A stretch of 5,133 nucleotides of DNA from JBBIII01 sp037446575 (GTDB taxonomy: Bacteria > Bacteroidota > Ignavibacteria > UBA10030): the NCBI GenBank assembly GCA_037446575.1, contig JBBIII010000121.1, positions 1 to 5,133 on the forward strand, in the 5' to 3' direction. The position numbers and the translations under genes were made by a program. The notes under the pieces were generated by a model, which saw only the letters and a list, made by a program, of their open reading frames with translations, had not been told where the DNA came from and ran no database searches. Shown in pieces: positions 1 to 5,133 of the stretch. Every line of letters starts with the position of its first letter. Position 1 is the first letter of the stretch.

Positions 1-405
1 TCCACCGCCGGAGCATATCACAAATCTACGACCATGGTCTAATGTGTTCGACCACTTTGTAAGCAGTTTTGCCAATTTAGTTGATTCATCGTAATACTTA
101 GACATTTCAAGTATAACTTTGGCATTTTCAAACTCTTTCAGGAGAGCAGAATTCCTATTTTTTTGTTTTGCTAATTTCTTCTTCAACTCCTCAAAATTTT
201 GTTTAGTTAATTCTGGTGATTTTATTCTGGCAGACCCAAAAAACACGATGGTATCTTTTATTTTTTCTTTCAAAAATCGTGAACGAGGTTCTGCAAATTC
301 GGATAATATTCTAATTTCTCTTCCGAAGGTTCCTTTCAAAAAATCTATATTTTCGTAGGCTTTAGGCATCCGGTGTAATTTTGGTAATAATTTTTTCTTT
401 TTCAT
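1..405 (-). CDS. LOG family protein (TIGR00730-type Rossmann fold), N-terminal part, cut by window edge
   Basis: The frame is open from an ATG at 405 to the window edge and gives 135 residues. Residues 53-60 (IVFFGSAR) form the first beta strand and nucleotide-binding loop. The YYDES and LAKLLTKWS stretch at 104-119 and RRFVICSGGG at 126-135 match the long form of LOG/lysine-decarboxylase-like proteins. The catalytic PGGxGTxxE motif would lie beyond the edge and cannot be checked. Family members are cytosolic hydrolases that split ribose 5-phosphate from nucleoside monophosphates (cytokinin-type or general NMPs); the substrate here is unknown. The N-terminal extension (AYENIDFLKG, then IRILSEFAEP) is typical of the roughly 300-residue or longer members. 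The start overlaps the stop of the upstream dehydrogenase by ATGA, suggesting translational coupling. Family assignment is firm; true lysine decarboxylase activity is unlikely. Confidence 0.88.
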   Translation of the reverse strand, partial: MKKKKLLPKLHRMPKAYENIDFLKGTFGREIRILSEFAEPRSRFLKEKIKDTIVFFGSARIKSPELTKQNFEELKKKLAKQKNRNSALLKEFENAKVILEMSKYYDESTKLAKLLTKWSNTLDHGRRFVICSGGG

Positions 406-1136
406 ATTAATGAATTTCCACTGTCAATTGATATTATCTGACCTGTTATATGTTTATTTTTTGTTGATAGGAAAACAACTAAGTCAGCTATTTCGCTCGC
501 TTTTGTATAATCCTTTAAAAGTATTTTTTCATTACTATTTACATCTTCATTTTTAAATTCAATCGTTCCGGGTGCGATTGCATTCACCAAAATATAAGGA
601 GCTAATGATTTAGCTAAACATTTGGTAAGCATTATAAGTCCTGCCTTGGACACTGAATACGGGACGTAATTGGCGAATGGCTTTATACCACCTATTGAAG
701 CAATGTTAATTATATTCCCCCCACCTTTTTTTAACATGTACTTGGCTGCAAGTTTACTGCAAAAGAAAGCTCCTTTTAGATTAGTATTTAACGATTTATC
801 CCAAATTTCCTCAGTGGTTTCTTTCCATCCTGACTTAATAAAAACAGCGGCATTATTAACTAATAAATCAATACGCCCAAATTGCTTCATCACTCGGTTC
901 ATCATAGTTTCGATATGACTAACTTTTGAATTATCAGCTTTGACTAAAAGAACCGATTTATGAAATGAAGTTTCGATTTCCGAAGCCAATTCCATCGCTT
1001 CGGTTTTTGATTTATTATAATGGATGGAAATATTAAATCCATTTTTCGCCAAGCCTAAAGCAATTTCCCGTCCCACACGTTTTGCAGAACCTGTTATGAG
1101 TGCCAATGGTAAATTGTTTTCTGGTTTATTAGGCAT
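402..1136 (-). CDS. SDR family oxidoreductase, pteridine-reductase (FolM/PTR1)-like
   Basis: This is a full-length (244 aa) classical short-chain dehydrogenase. It has the dinucleotide loop TGSAKRVG at 15-22, NNAA at 94-97, catalytic N119, S147, Y160 and K164 (YxxxK), and the NAIAPG segment at 185-190. The loop fits TGxxxRxG, which marks pteridine reductases (PTR1, FolM) within the family, and HYNKS at 39-43 resembles their NADPH-phosphate-binding region. A role in reducing dihydropterins or dihydrofolate in the cytosol is therefore inferred; another carbonyl substrate remains possible. The ATG at 1136 gives the expected short lead before the first beta strand. Only a weak ribosome site (CAGG) is visible upstream. 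The gene begins 33 bp after the tRNA-Lys 3' end and ends in an ATGA overlap with the LOG gene, so the two proteins are probably co-expressed. Confidence 0.9.
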   Translation of the reverse strand: MPNKPENNLPLALITGSAKRVGREIALGLAKNGFNISIHYNKSKTEAMELASEIETSFHKSVLLVKADNSKVSHIETMMNRVMKQFGRIDLLVNNAAVFIKSGWKETTEEIWDKSLNTNLKGAFFCSKLAAKYMLKKGGGNIINIASIGGIKPFANYVPYSVSKAGLIMLTKCLAKSLAPYILVNAIAPGTIEFKNEDVNSNEKILLKDYTKASEIADLVVFLSTKNKHITGQIISIDSGNSLI

Positions 1137-1169
1137 TTTGCTTAGAATTTTACCTGATCAAAATGGATG

Positions 1170-1441
<272 letters not shown>

Positions 1442-1450
1442 TGCATCACA

Positions 1451-1479
1451 AATATACAACGGCGGTTTTTAAAAGTCAA
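1451..1479 (-). promoter_or_regulatory. Strong sigma-70-type promoter upstream of tRNA-Lys
   Basis: On the minus strand TTGACT (1479-1474) is followed after exactly 17 bp by TATATT (1456-1451). The -10 region also reads TATATTTG with TTTG about 20 bp upstream, so it fits the Bacteroidetes-type TTTG/TAnnTTTG consensus as well. Predicted start is around 1444-1446. It would drive the tRNA and, lacking a terminator, probably the dehydrogenase and LOG genes. Its -35 box overlaps the TGA stop of the preceding small phage-type gene. Confidence 0.75.
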
Positions 1480-1679
1480 ATGTTTTTTAAACGAGTCAAC
1501 CTATTGAGAAGAAACTCATACTCTTCTTTGGTAACCGGGAGACCATCATTTGACGGAACGACTGCAGCACCATATTGAACCATTACTCTTCCAAAAATGC
1601 TCATTACTTTTTCCAACTCAGCCGGAGGCAGTTTCCCAGCTCTCTTTTCTAATTTTTTAATCCTCTCTTTGAGACTCAT
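1476..1679 (-). CDS. Small helical phage-type protein, unknown function
   Basis: The 67-residue product is unassigned. Residues 1-16 (MSLKERIKKLEKRAGK) form a short charged coiled-coil-like helix. LPPAELEKVMSIFGRVM and a C-terminal helix, EEYEFLLNRLTRL, follow. Small proteins opening with a KERIKKLEKR-type helix are common in phage genomes close to packaging genes, by recollection only. The ATG at 1679 is set by an excellent ribosome site (AAAGGAGG, 7 nt away) lying inside the upstream gene, which it overlaps by 23 bp, so expression is probably coupled. It is the last gene of the phage-like run, and its stop codon lies in the -35 box of the tRNA promoter. Confidence 0.75.
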   Translation of the reverse strand: MSLKERIKKLEKRAGKLPPAELEKVMSIFGRVMVQYGAAVVPSNDGLPVTKEEYEFLLNRLTRLKNI

Positions 1680-1914
1680 TATTTAACCTCCTTTCAAGTT
1701 CCTCGATTTTCTTTTCTAATTCAGCGGACTCAACCGCCTTTAATAGCATTGAGGCCATCATAACAAGCTTATAATTCTCGTTAGACTCCCCCTCCCGTTC
1801 GCACCGCTTTATGACTTTAGCAATATACTTTCTTACATCTGCCGCTGTTTTTAAACGTCCTATGCGTTTTCGTTGCTGAGCTTTATATTTAGCGACTTCT
1901 TTTTCCCTTTTCAT
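1657..1914 (-). CDS. Small basic helical protein of a phage/mobile-element type, unknown function
   Basis: The 85-residue product has a very basic N-terminus (KREKEVAKYKAQQRKR). The core TAADVRKYIAKVIKRC, then KLVMMASMLLKAVESAELE, ends in a Glu/Arg-rich coiled coil (EKKIEELERRL). The pattern 'DVR-x-IA-x-VI ... LxxxLLKAxExxELExxIExLE' resembles a family of short proteins seen near phage terminase genes; this is recognition by pattern, and the function is unknown. The ATG at 1914 has no good Shine-Dalgarno site. A six-codon frame starting at 1931 ends in an ATGA overlap with it and might couple initiation. The gene follows the 272-codon gene after 42 bp and overlaps the 67-codon gene by 23 bp. 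Confidence 0.72.
   Translation of the reverse strand: MKREKEVAKYKAQQRKRIGRLKTAADVRKYIAKVIKRCEREGESNENYKLVMMASMLLKAVESAELEKKIEELERRLNNESQRED
1685..1694 (-). promoter_or_regulatory. Strong ribosome binding site for the 67-codon gene
   Basis: AAAGGAGGTT on the minus strand has its GGAGG 7 nt before the ATG at 1679. It lies within the 85-codon gene, fixes the start, and shows that this DNA uses classical Shine-Dalgarno initiation. Confidence 0.85.
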
Positions 1915-1956
1915 ACGGTATGTTTTTTCATTTTTAACTTCGTTTTAGTATGTGTT

Positions 1957-2775
1957 TTATTGACTTTTTCCTTCTTCCCGTTGCAATATTTCTGCTGCTC
2001 CTCTACGGAAAGAGATATTTTCAATTTGACTACTTGCTGGATAATTGAACGCTTCTAATCGTTCCGCTTCTGTAAGGTAAGGGAATAAGTCCACACTTCT
2101 TAAATAATCACTTCCAGCCTCTAATTGAGTTTGAAAATCGTTTAAGATACTTGCCTCTGTTTTATATTCGTTCAGCTCTGTTTTATATTCGTTCATCTTA
2201 CTGAAATTCTCTTGCTCGATTTTATCTAATTGGTAAAGGAACGGAAACGACGCCGGATTTTGTAGATACCTATTTGAACGATTAACCTTATCCATATTTT
2301 GATTTACTTGCTCTTGTGTCAACTCGTGAAGCTCTTCTCTCGTGTATAAATCTGCTTTCAGCCTTGCTCCTTCAATTAACGTAGAAGCATAGTCCACCTC
2401 GTTTAACTCAATAGCTTGCTTAATTTCGTTTAATGTAGCATTCTCAGAATAATTTCCGTTTAAGAATAAGATTGCATTTTGTTTTTGTTTTAATCCGTTG
2501 CTCTTGAGTGTATCTAAAGCGGAAGCTCTTAATGGATACCGACACGCTCGAATTTTACCTATAATTTTATTTTTATCCGTAATAACAGCAGACAACCAAA
2601 TATTAACCTTGTCTTTATACTCTTTTCTTATCTTTTCTCGTTCTGTATTAACCAAGTCCTGTTGTGCTTCCTTCGTGTATTGAGGATAATTCTTTTTTAT
2701 TGTTTCCGAAACATTGGAAATATTCTTGTTGTATCCCTCTGCAATCGCTTTGATTGTTATGATATTTTTACTCAT
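1957..2775 (-). CDS. Hypothetical 272-aa protein with helical, coiled-coil-like C-terminal half
   Basis: I do not recognise the family. No signal peptide or membrane segment is visible, so the protein is probably cytosolic. Residues 5-30 (ITIKAIAEGYNKN, then SNVSETIKKNY) could be a helix-turn-helix-like opening, which is weak. Residues 35-60 and 110-215 are rich in Glu, Lys, Asn and Gln and look largely helical. A perfect heptad duplication, NEYKTEL then NEYKTEA, lies at 195-208. A shorter segment, DYLRSVDLFPYLTEAERLEA, and a basic tail follow. The start at 2775 has AAGGA about 10 nt upstream, a somewhat distant ribosome site. The gene lies 13 bp after the 61-codon gene in the DnaB operon, so an accessory part in element replication or regulation is plausible but unproven. 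Confidence 0.75.
   Translation of the reverse strand: MSKNIITIKAIAEGYNKNISNVSETIKKNYPQYTKEAQQDLVNTEREKIRKEYKDKVNIWLSAVITDKNKIIGKIRACRYPLRASALDTLKSNGLKQKQNAILFLNGNYSENATLNEIKQAIELNEVDYASTLIEGARLKADLYTREELHELTQEQVNQNMDKVNRSNRYLQNPASFPFLYQLDKIEQENFSKMNEYKTELNEYKTEASILNDFQTQLEAGSDYLRSVDLFPYLTEAERLEAFNYPASSQIENISFRRGAAEILQREEGKSQ
2155..2195. repeat. 21-bp in-frame tandem duplication in the 272-codon gene
   Basis: The 20-base unit ctctgttttatattcgttca occurs at 2155-2174 and 2176-2195 without mismatch, a period of 21 bp. It adds exactly one heptad to a putative coiled coil. Perfect identity suggests a recent duplication or constraint on the DNA. Confidence 0.9.
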
Positions 2776-2788
2776 CGTTGTTTATTCC

Positions 2789-2974
2789 TTATTTTGTTAA
2801 TTGTTTGTTTATTGGTTTTTGAAATTCTATTTCTTCATAAATCTTATACAGAAATTCCAGCTCCTCATCCGTTACAACTTCATTTTCAACCTCACATCCG
2901 ATAACTGAACAAAGCCACCGATTATATAGCTGTAAGAATTTTTTAAATCCCTGTTTATCAAATTTGTTTTTCAT
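2789..2974 (-). CDS. Hypothetical 61-aa protein
   Basis: The product is small and unassigned. It has an N-terminal basic and aromatic stretch, FKKFLQLYNRWLCSVIGCEV, then an acidic helix, DEELEFLYKIYEEIEF, and a basic tail. The hydrophobic run is short and interrupted by Arg, so a membrane span is not supported. The ATG at 2974 is preceded by GAGAGG, 3-4 nt away, which overlaps the dnaB-like stop region. The gene sits 9 bp after the helicase gene and 13 bp before the 272-codon gene, which supports it as a real operon member despite its size. Confidence 0.65.
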   Translation of the reverse strand: MKNKFDKQGFKKFLQLYNRWLCSVIGCEVENEVVTDEELEFLYKIYEEIEFQKPINKQLTK

Positions 2975-2983
2975 AATCCTCTC

Positions 2984-4234
2984 TTAAAATCTTGGTTCAA
3001 GCTCGACCATCTTTTGACTATTAAGAAAATATTTTAATGCAATATCACCCCGAACGCCTGTCCGATTCTTAACAATTCGTAAAATAAAACTCCGCTCTTT
3101 AGTGTTCATCTCTTTTTCATTATCCTGTTCACCGTGAAGCAATATAGCTTGACTGCAATCGTGCCCAAGCCCGCTCGAACCGTAAAGCGAATTTAAACCC
3201 GGCTTATTCGAGCCTATTTCGTTTCTGTTAAGTGAAGATGCTACGATTAAGACAAGATTATATTTCAATGATATTTGCCTCAATAATTCAGAAACTTTTT
3301 TAATTGATAAAAATTCATCTGAAGAAGTTTTAGACCGTTCACCATATACTTGAAGATAATCTACAATAACCAATGAAGCACCGTTCACCGCTGCAAGCTC
3401 GACCTCGTTGATAAGATTGGAGAGTGTCCGCTTATAATCAAAATAAAACTCAATCGGTAACGCTTGAAGCTGTGCAATAGCACCCGCAGAGTATTGTTGA
3501 CCGCTTCTAATTTTATCAATATCGGTTTCGGTTAAGATTCCACAGCACCGCTCAAATATATCAGCTTCACTCATCTCACTTTCGATAAAATGGGTTTTAT
3601 AATTTTGCAAAGCAGCATCTAAAGCAAGCTGAAGCAAGAGAGAGGTTTTACCCGAACCCGGAACACCACCGACTAAGACAAAAGCACCCGGAGAGAATCC
3701 ACCCGAAAGCATACTCGTTAATGTAGGAAATGGAGTTTTGATTCGCTTGAGTCCCTTCGATTTATTATTCTTAAGATAATTCTCAAAATCATTCAGCATC
3801 GTTTCCTTAGGTTTTCGAGTGTGTGAATTAAACAACTGAGTAATTTCAATATTTAGTTTCTGTATTTCATCTTGAGCCTCGAAGCAGTCCTCGTGTTTTG
3901 TGCTTTTGAAATTATTTATTTTCTCTTGTATGATTAACTCTGTGAGTTTTTTAATATAAAAACCAAGATTTCGGCTGCTACATTCTAACATACTGATTTC
4001 TGTCAGTCCGCAAGCACCTTCATTATTCAGATTTCCGGCTGTGCGGATTGTTACCGTATCAATCTTACCACCTTCAGAGTAAATAAGCAGCATCGCATCA
4101 AATATTTTTCTATGCAATTCGTTTGAAAAGTATTCCGCTGAAATGTTTCGCTTATATTTTAGAAATTCACCGTTTGAATTTATTAACGAAGCCAAGAGCA
4201 ACGCTTCGACCTCCGTTCGTTTATTTATGAACAT
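2984..4234 (-). CDS. dnaB-like: Phage-type replicative DNA helicase, DnaB family
   Basis: The 416-residue protein has both DnaB domains. The N-terminal helical domain (about 5-105) contains EALLLASLI and HRKIFDAMLLIY. The RecA-like motor (about 160-416) has Walker A GVPGSGKT (190-197), the catalytic Glu in EMS (E220), Walker B LVIVDYLQ with D292, a sensor region SSLNR (333-337), and the KNR segment (389-391) holding the likely arginine finger. E. coli DnaB has Gln in the sensor (SQLNR); Ser at 334 is a variant I know from mobile-element relatives. The protein should form a hexamer that unwinds the element's replication fork 5' to 3', using host primase since none is seen here. The ATG at 4234 has AAAGGTGG 4 nt upstream, and the gene overlaps the DUF4373 gene by 10 bp. 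It is slightly shorter than chromosomal DnaB (about 450-470 aa), with no intein or insertion. Confidence 0.93.
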   Translation of the reverse strand: MFINKRTEVEALLLASLINSNGEFLKYKRNISAEYFSNELHRKIFDAMLLIYSEGGKIDTVTIRTAGNLNNEGACGLTEISMLECSSRNLGFYIKKLTELIIQEKINNFKSTKHEDCFEAQDEIQKLNIEITQLFNSHTRKPKETMLNDFENYLKNNKSKGLKRIKTPFPTLTSMLSGGFSPGAFVLVGGVPGSGKTSLLLQLALDAALQNYKTHFIESEMSEADIFERCCGILTETDIDKIRSGQQYSAGAIAQLQALPIEFYFDYKRTLSNLINEVELAAVNGASLVIVDYLQVYGERSKTSSDEFLSIKKVSELLRQISLKYNLVLIVASSLNRNEIGSNKPGLNSLYGSSGLGHDCSQAILLHGEQDNEKEMNTKERSFILRIVKNRTGVRGDIALKYFLNSQKMVELEPRF

Positions 4235-4791
4235 TCGACCACCTTTGATTCACTTTCTGAAAGCTGTTTGTTTTTAGAAGAGTAATATTTCTGAGTCTCG
4301 GTTATAACAAATTCATTTTCCTTAATTTTATTTATTTCTTTATTTATTTCTTTATTTATTACCGAGTTATCTATCGAGTTTCCTGTATGGTTTTCCTTAC
4401 CGTGTTTTCCTTGTGGAAAACTCTTTATATTCCGCCAATTCCCCCTCATTTTCAGCACTTGACTAAAACGCCTTTGAATTCCACTGCTTGCAACACTTTT
4501 TCGAGATTTGAACAAATCTTCATCAAATAATTTTAATTTGAGACAAGTTTCTAAAATTTTTTCAAACTTTTTTTCACTCAATCCAATCTTCTTGATAACG
4601 ATTGACCGCTGCAATGAATCACTCAAATCAAGCTCACCGGTTGAAGTCCGGTAAATTCTCTCAAGCATTCTAAAATAAAAAGCATAACCGACCAGCCCGC
4701 AAACCGAAACAAGACTTTCAATTTTTTCATCATTGGAAGCATCGCAATCGTGAGGAAAATATTCGAGACCGTTTTTTAGTGGACGTGCCAT
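4225..4791 (-). CDS. DUF4373 (Lin1244/Lin1753-like) phage replication protein
   Basis: With the start at ATG 4791 the product has 188 residues. The opening MARPLKNGLEYFPHDCD, then DEKIESLVSVCGLVGYAFY and LERIYR, is the signature of the DUF4373 domain found in phage and mobile-element replication proteins. It is probably a winged-helix DNA-binding domain that acts in initiation or helicase loading; this role is inferred from family context and the adjacent DnaB gene. The domain spans about 1-117. A polar linker with five N-x-x-x tetrapeptides follows (138-157), then a short tail; no DnaD-type C-terminal domain is seen. An upstream ATG at 4809 in frame is rejected because GGAGGT precedes 4791 and the family begins at MARP. 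The ATG overlaps the upstream stop as TAATG. The linker DNA may hold the replication origin. Confidence 0.87.
   Translation of the reverse strand: MARPLKNGLEYFPHDCDASNDEKIESLVSVCGLVGYAFYFRMLERIYRTSTGELDLSDSLQRSIVIKKIGLSEKKFEKILETCLKLKLFDEDLFKSRKSVASSGIQRRFSQVLKMRGNWRNIKSFPQGKHGKENHTGNSIDNSVINKEINKEINKIKENEFVITETQKYYSSKNKQLSESESKVVECS
4239..4246 (-). promoter_or_regulatory. Ribosome binding site of the helicase gene
   Basis: AAAGGTGG on the minus strand, 4 nt before the ATG at 4234, lies inside the end of the upstream gene and supports coupled translation of initiator and helicase. Confidence 0.7.
4321..4380. repeat. 12-bp periodic AT-rich tract inside the DUF4373 gene
   Basis: Two full copies and one 9-of-12 copy of ttatttatttct (plus strand, 4328-4360) are continued by cgagtt at 4363 and 4375, again 12 bp apart. 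The whole 60 bp therefore has a 12-bp period and encodes NSID, NSVI, NKEI, NKEI, NKIK. The repeated part is almost pure A/T. Such a tract in the middle of a replication-initiator gene resembles iterons plus an unwinding element, but it may also be simple slippage in a linker. Confidence 0.85.
4390..4421. repeat. Perfect 7-bp inverted repeat with an extra half-site
   Basis: GTTTTCC (4404-4410) and GGAAAAC (4415-4421) form a perfect 7-bp palindrome around TTGT. A third copy of the left arm, within gttttcctt, lies at 4390-4398 and repeats at 4404-4412. It sits 9 bp from the 12-bp periodic tract and could be a binding site of the initiator encoded here. Confidence 0.7.
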
Positions 4792-5133
4792 TACACACCT
4801 CCGAAACAAAAAGCTTGTTGTGAATTTACTGTAACCTCATAGCGCCGTGCCTTATCAATACTCCACTCCGATAGCTCAAGCGCAATCTGTGGCTCGTAGT
4901 CTCTAAACTTAAATCGCTTGCCGTGTGCAAGAATATAAGCCCGGCTCGTTACGAGCTTTTCTTTTGAGCCGTCCGCTTTGATATAATCAACCACAATCCA
5001 TCGGAACGGTAATGAATCGCTTTCAAGTAGCTCTGCATTTATTGCAACGCTTTGGCTGTTACGGTGAAGATGTTTTGACTCGACGACTCGCTTGCTGTAA
5101 GTGCCCTCGCCTGAAATATCCAACCGTCCGATA
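4791..5133 (-). CDS. Hypothetical protein of the replication operon, C-terminal part (5' end outside window)
   Basis: The frame is open at the window edge, giving at least 113 residues. A TTG at 5123 is possible but has no ribosome site, and the frame continues upstream without a stop, so the gene is treated as partial. I do not recognise the family. The visible part alternates beta-like stretches (FRWIVVDYIKADG, KLVTSRAYILAHG, KRFKFRDYEPQIALEL) with charged turns and has no membrane segment. Its stop overlaps the DUF4373 start as TAATG, so it belongs to the same operon. A role in replication or recombination of the element is inferred only from position. Confidence 0.7.
   Translation of the reverse strand, partial: IGRLDISGEGTYSKRVVESKHLHRNSQSVAINAELLESDSLPFRWIVVDYIKADGSKEKLVTSRAYILAHGKRFKFRDYEPQIALELSEWSIDKARRYEVTVNSQQAFCFGGV
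4797..4802 (-). promoter_or_regulatory. Ribosome binding site that fixes the DUF4373 start
   Basis: GGAGGT on the minus strand lies 5 nt before the ATG at 4791 and decides between it and the ATG at 4809. The same bases encode the last residues (Gly-Gly-Val) of the upstream protein. Confidence 0.88.

Noticed and set aside
119..358. Plus-strand 79-codon open frame
   Set aside because: It is antisense to the well-supported LOG protein, has a Phe/Ser-rich composition typical of reverse-strand shadows, and has no ribosome site.
670..918. Plus-strand 82-codon open frame
   Set aside because: It is antisense to the core of the dehydrogenase, whose catalytic motifs are intact.
1457..1500. Rho-independent terminator after the phage-type operon
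   Set aside because: Only a short TTTTAAAA stretch is present; there is no GC-rich stem before a T run.
1911..1931. Six-codon minus-strand frame (MKKHTV) ending in ATGA overlap with the 85-codon gene
   Set aside because: It has no Shine-Dalgarno site and is too short to support; it is noted only as a possible coupling leader.
1873..2904. Plus-strand frames at 1873-2058, 2498-2683 and 2662-2904
   Set aside because: All are antisense to minus-strand operon genes, are rich in Phe, Leu, Ile and Cys as expected for complements of AT-rich coding sequence, and lack ribosome sites.
3180..3240. Gln-to-Ser change in the helicase sensor motif as evidence of an inactive helicase
   Set aside because: Walker A, catalytic Glu, Walker B and the KNR segment are intact, and Ser at this place is known in mobile-element DnaB relatives, so this is a subfamily trait.
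4225..4809. Longer DUF4373 start at ATG 4809
   Set aside because: The strong GGAGGT site and the family's usual MARP opening point to 4791; the extra six residues would come from overlap with the upstream gene.

Overview
The window is AT-rich bacterial DNA in which every supported gene is read on the minus strand. It falls into two parts separated by a tRNA-Lys gene.

Part one (positions 1-1242) looks chromosomal. In transcription order it holds tRNA-Lys(CTT), a short-chain dehydrogenase with a pteridine-reductase-type nucleotide motif, and the 5' part of a LOG-family (lysine-decarboxylase-like, TIGR00730-type) nucleotide hydrolase that runs off the window. The dehydrogenase and LOG genes overlap by ATGA. 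The tRNA and dehydrogenase are only 33 bp apart with no visible terminator, so one promoter may serve all three. A near-consensus promoter (TTGACT, 17 bp, TATATT) lies about 210 bp before the tRNA.

Part two (1476-5133) is a compact phage-like replication module. In transcription order it holds a partial gene of unknown function, a DUF4373 (Lin1244/Lin1753-like) replication protein, a DnaB-family helicase, a 61-codon gene, a 272-codon gene with a coiled-coil-like heptad duplication, and two small overlapping genes of the helical kind often found beside phage packaging genes. Genes overlap or lie a few bases apart, so they are probably one operon. The DUF4373 gene carries a 60-bp tract of 12-bp periodicity next to a perfect 7-bp inverted repeat, a candidate replication origin inside the initiator gene as in lambda O. 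No integrase, primase, terminase or structural gene is visible. The module stops abruptly at the promoter before the tRNA, which suggests the edge of a prophage, satellite or other integrated element, possibly truncated.

Organism: several genes have strong Shine-Dalgarno sites (GGAGG), the tRNA does not encode its CCA end, and the N-terminal form of the LOG protein resembles those I know from the Chlorobi/Ignavibacteria/Bacteroidetes group. This suggests an AT-rich relative of Ignavibacteria or Chlorobi, but that is a low-confidence inference. I see no convincing evidence of a wholly new system. The most interesting leads are the candidate embedded origin and the element/tRNA junction.
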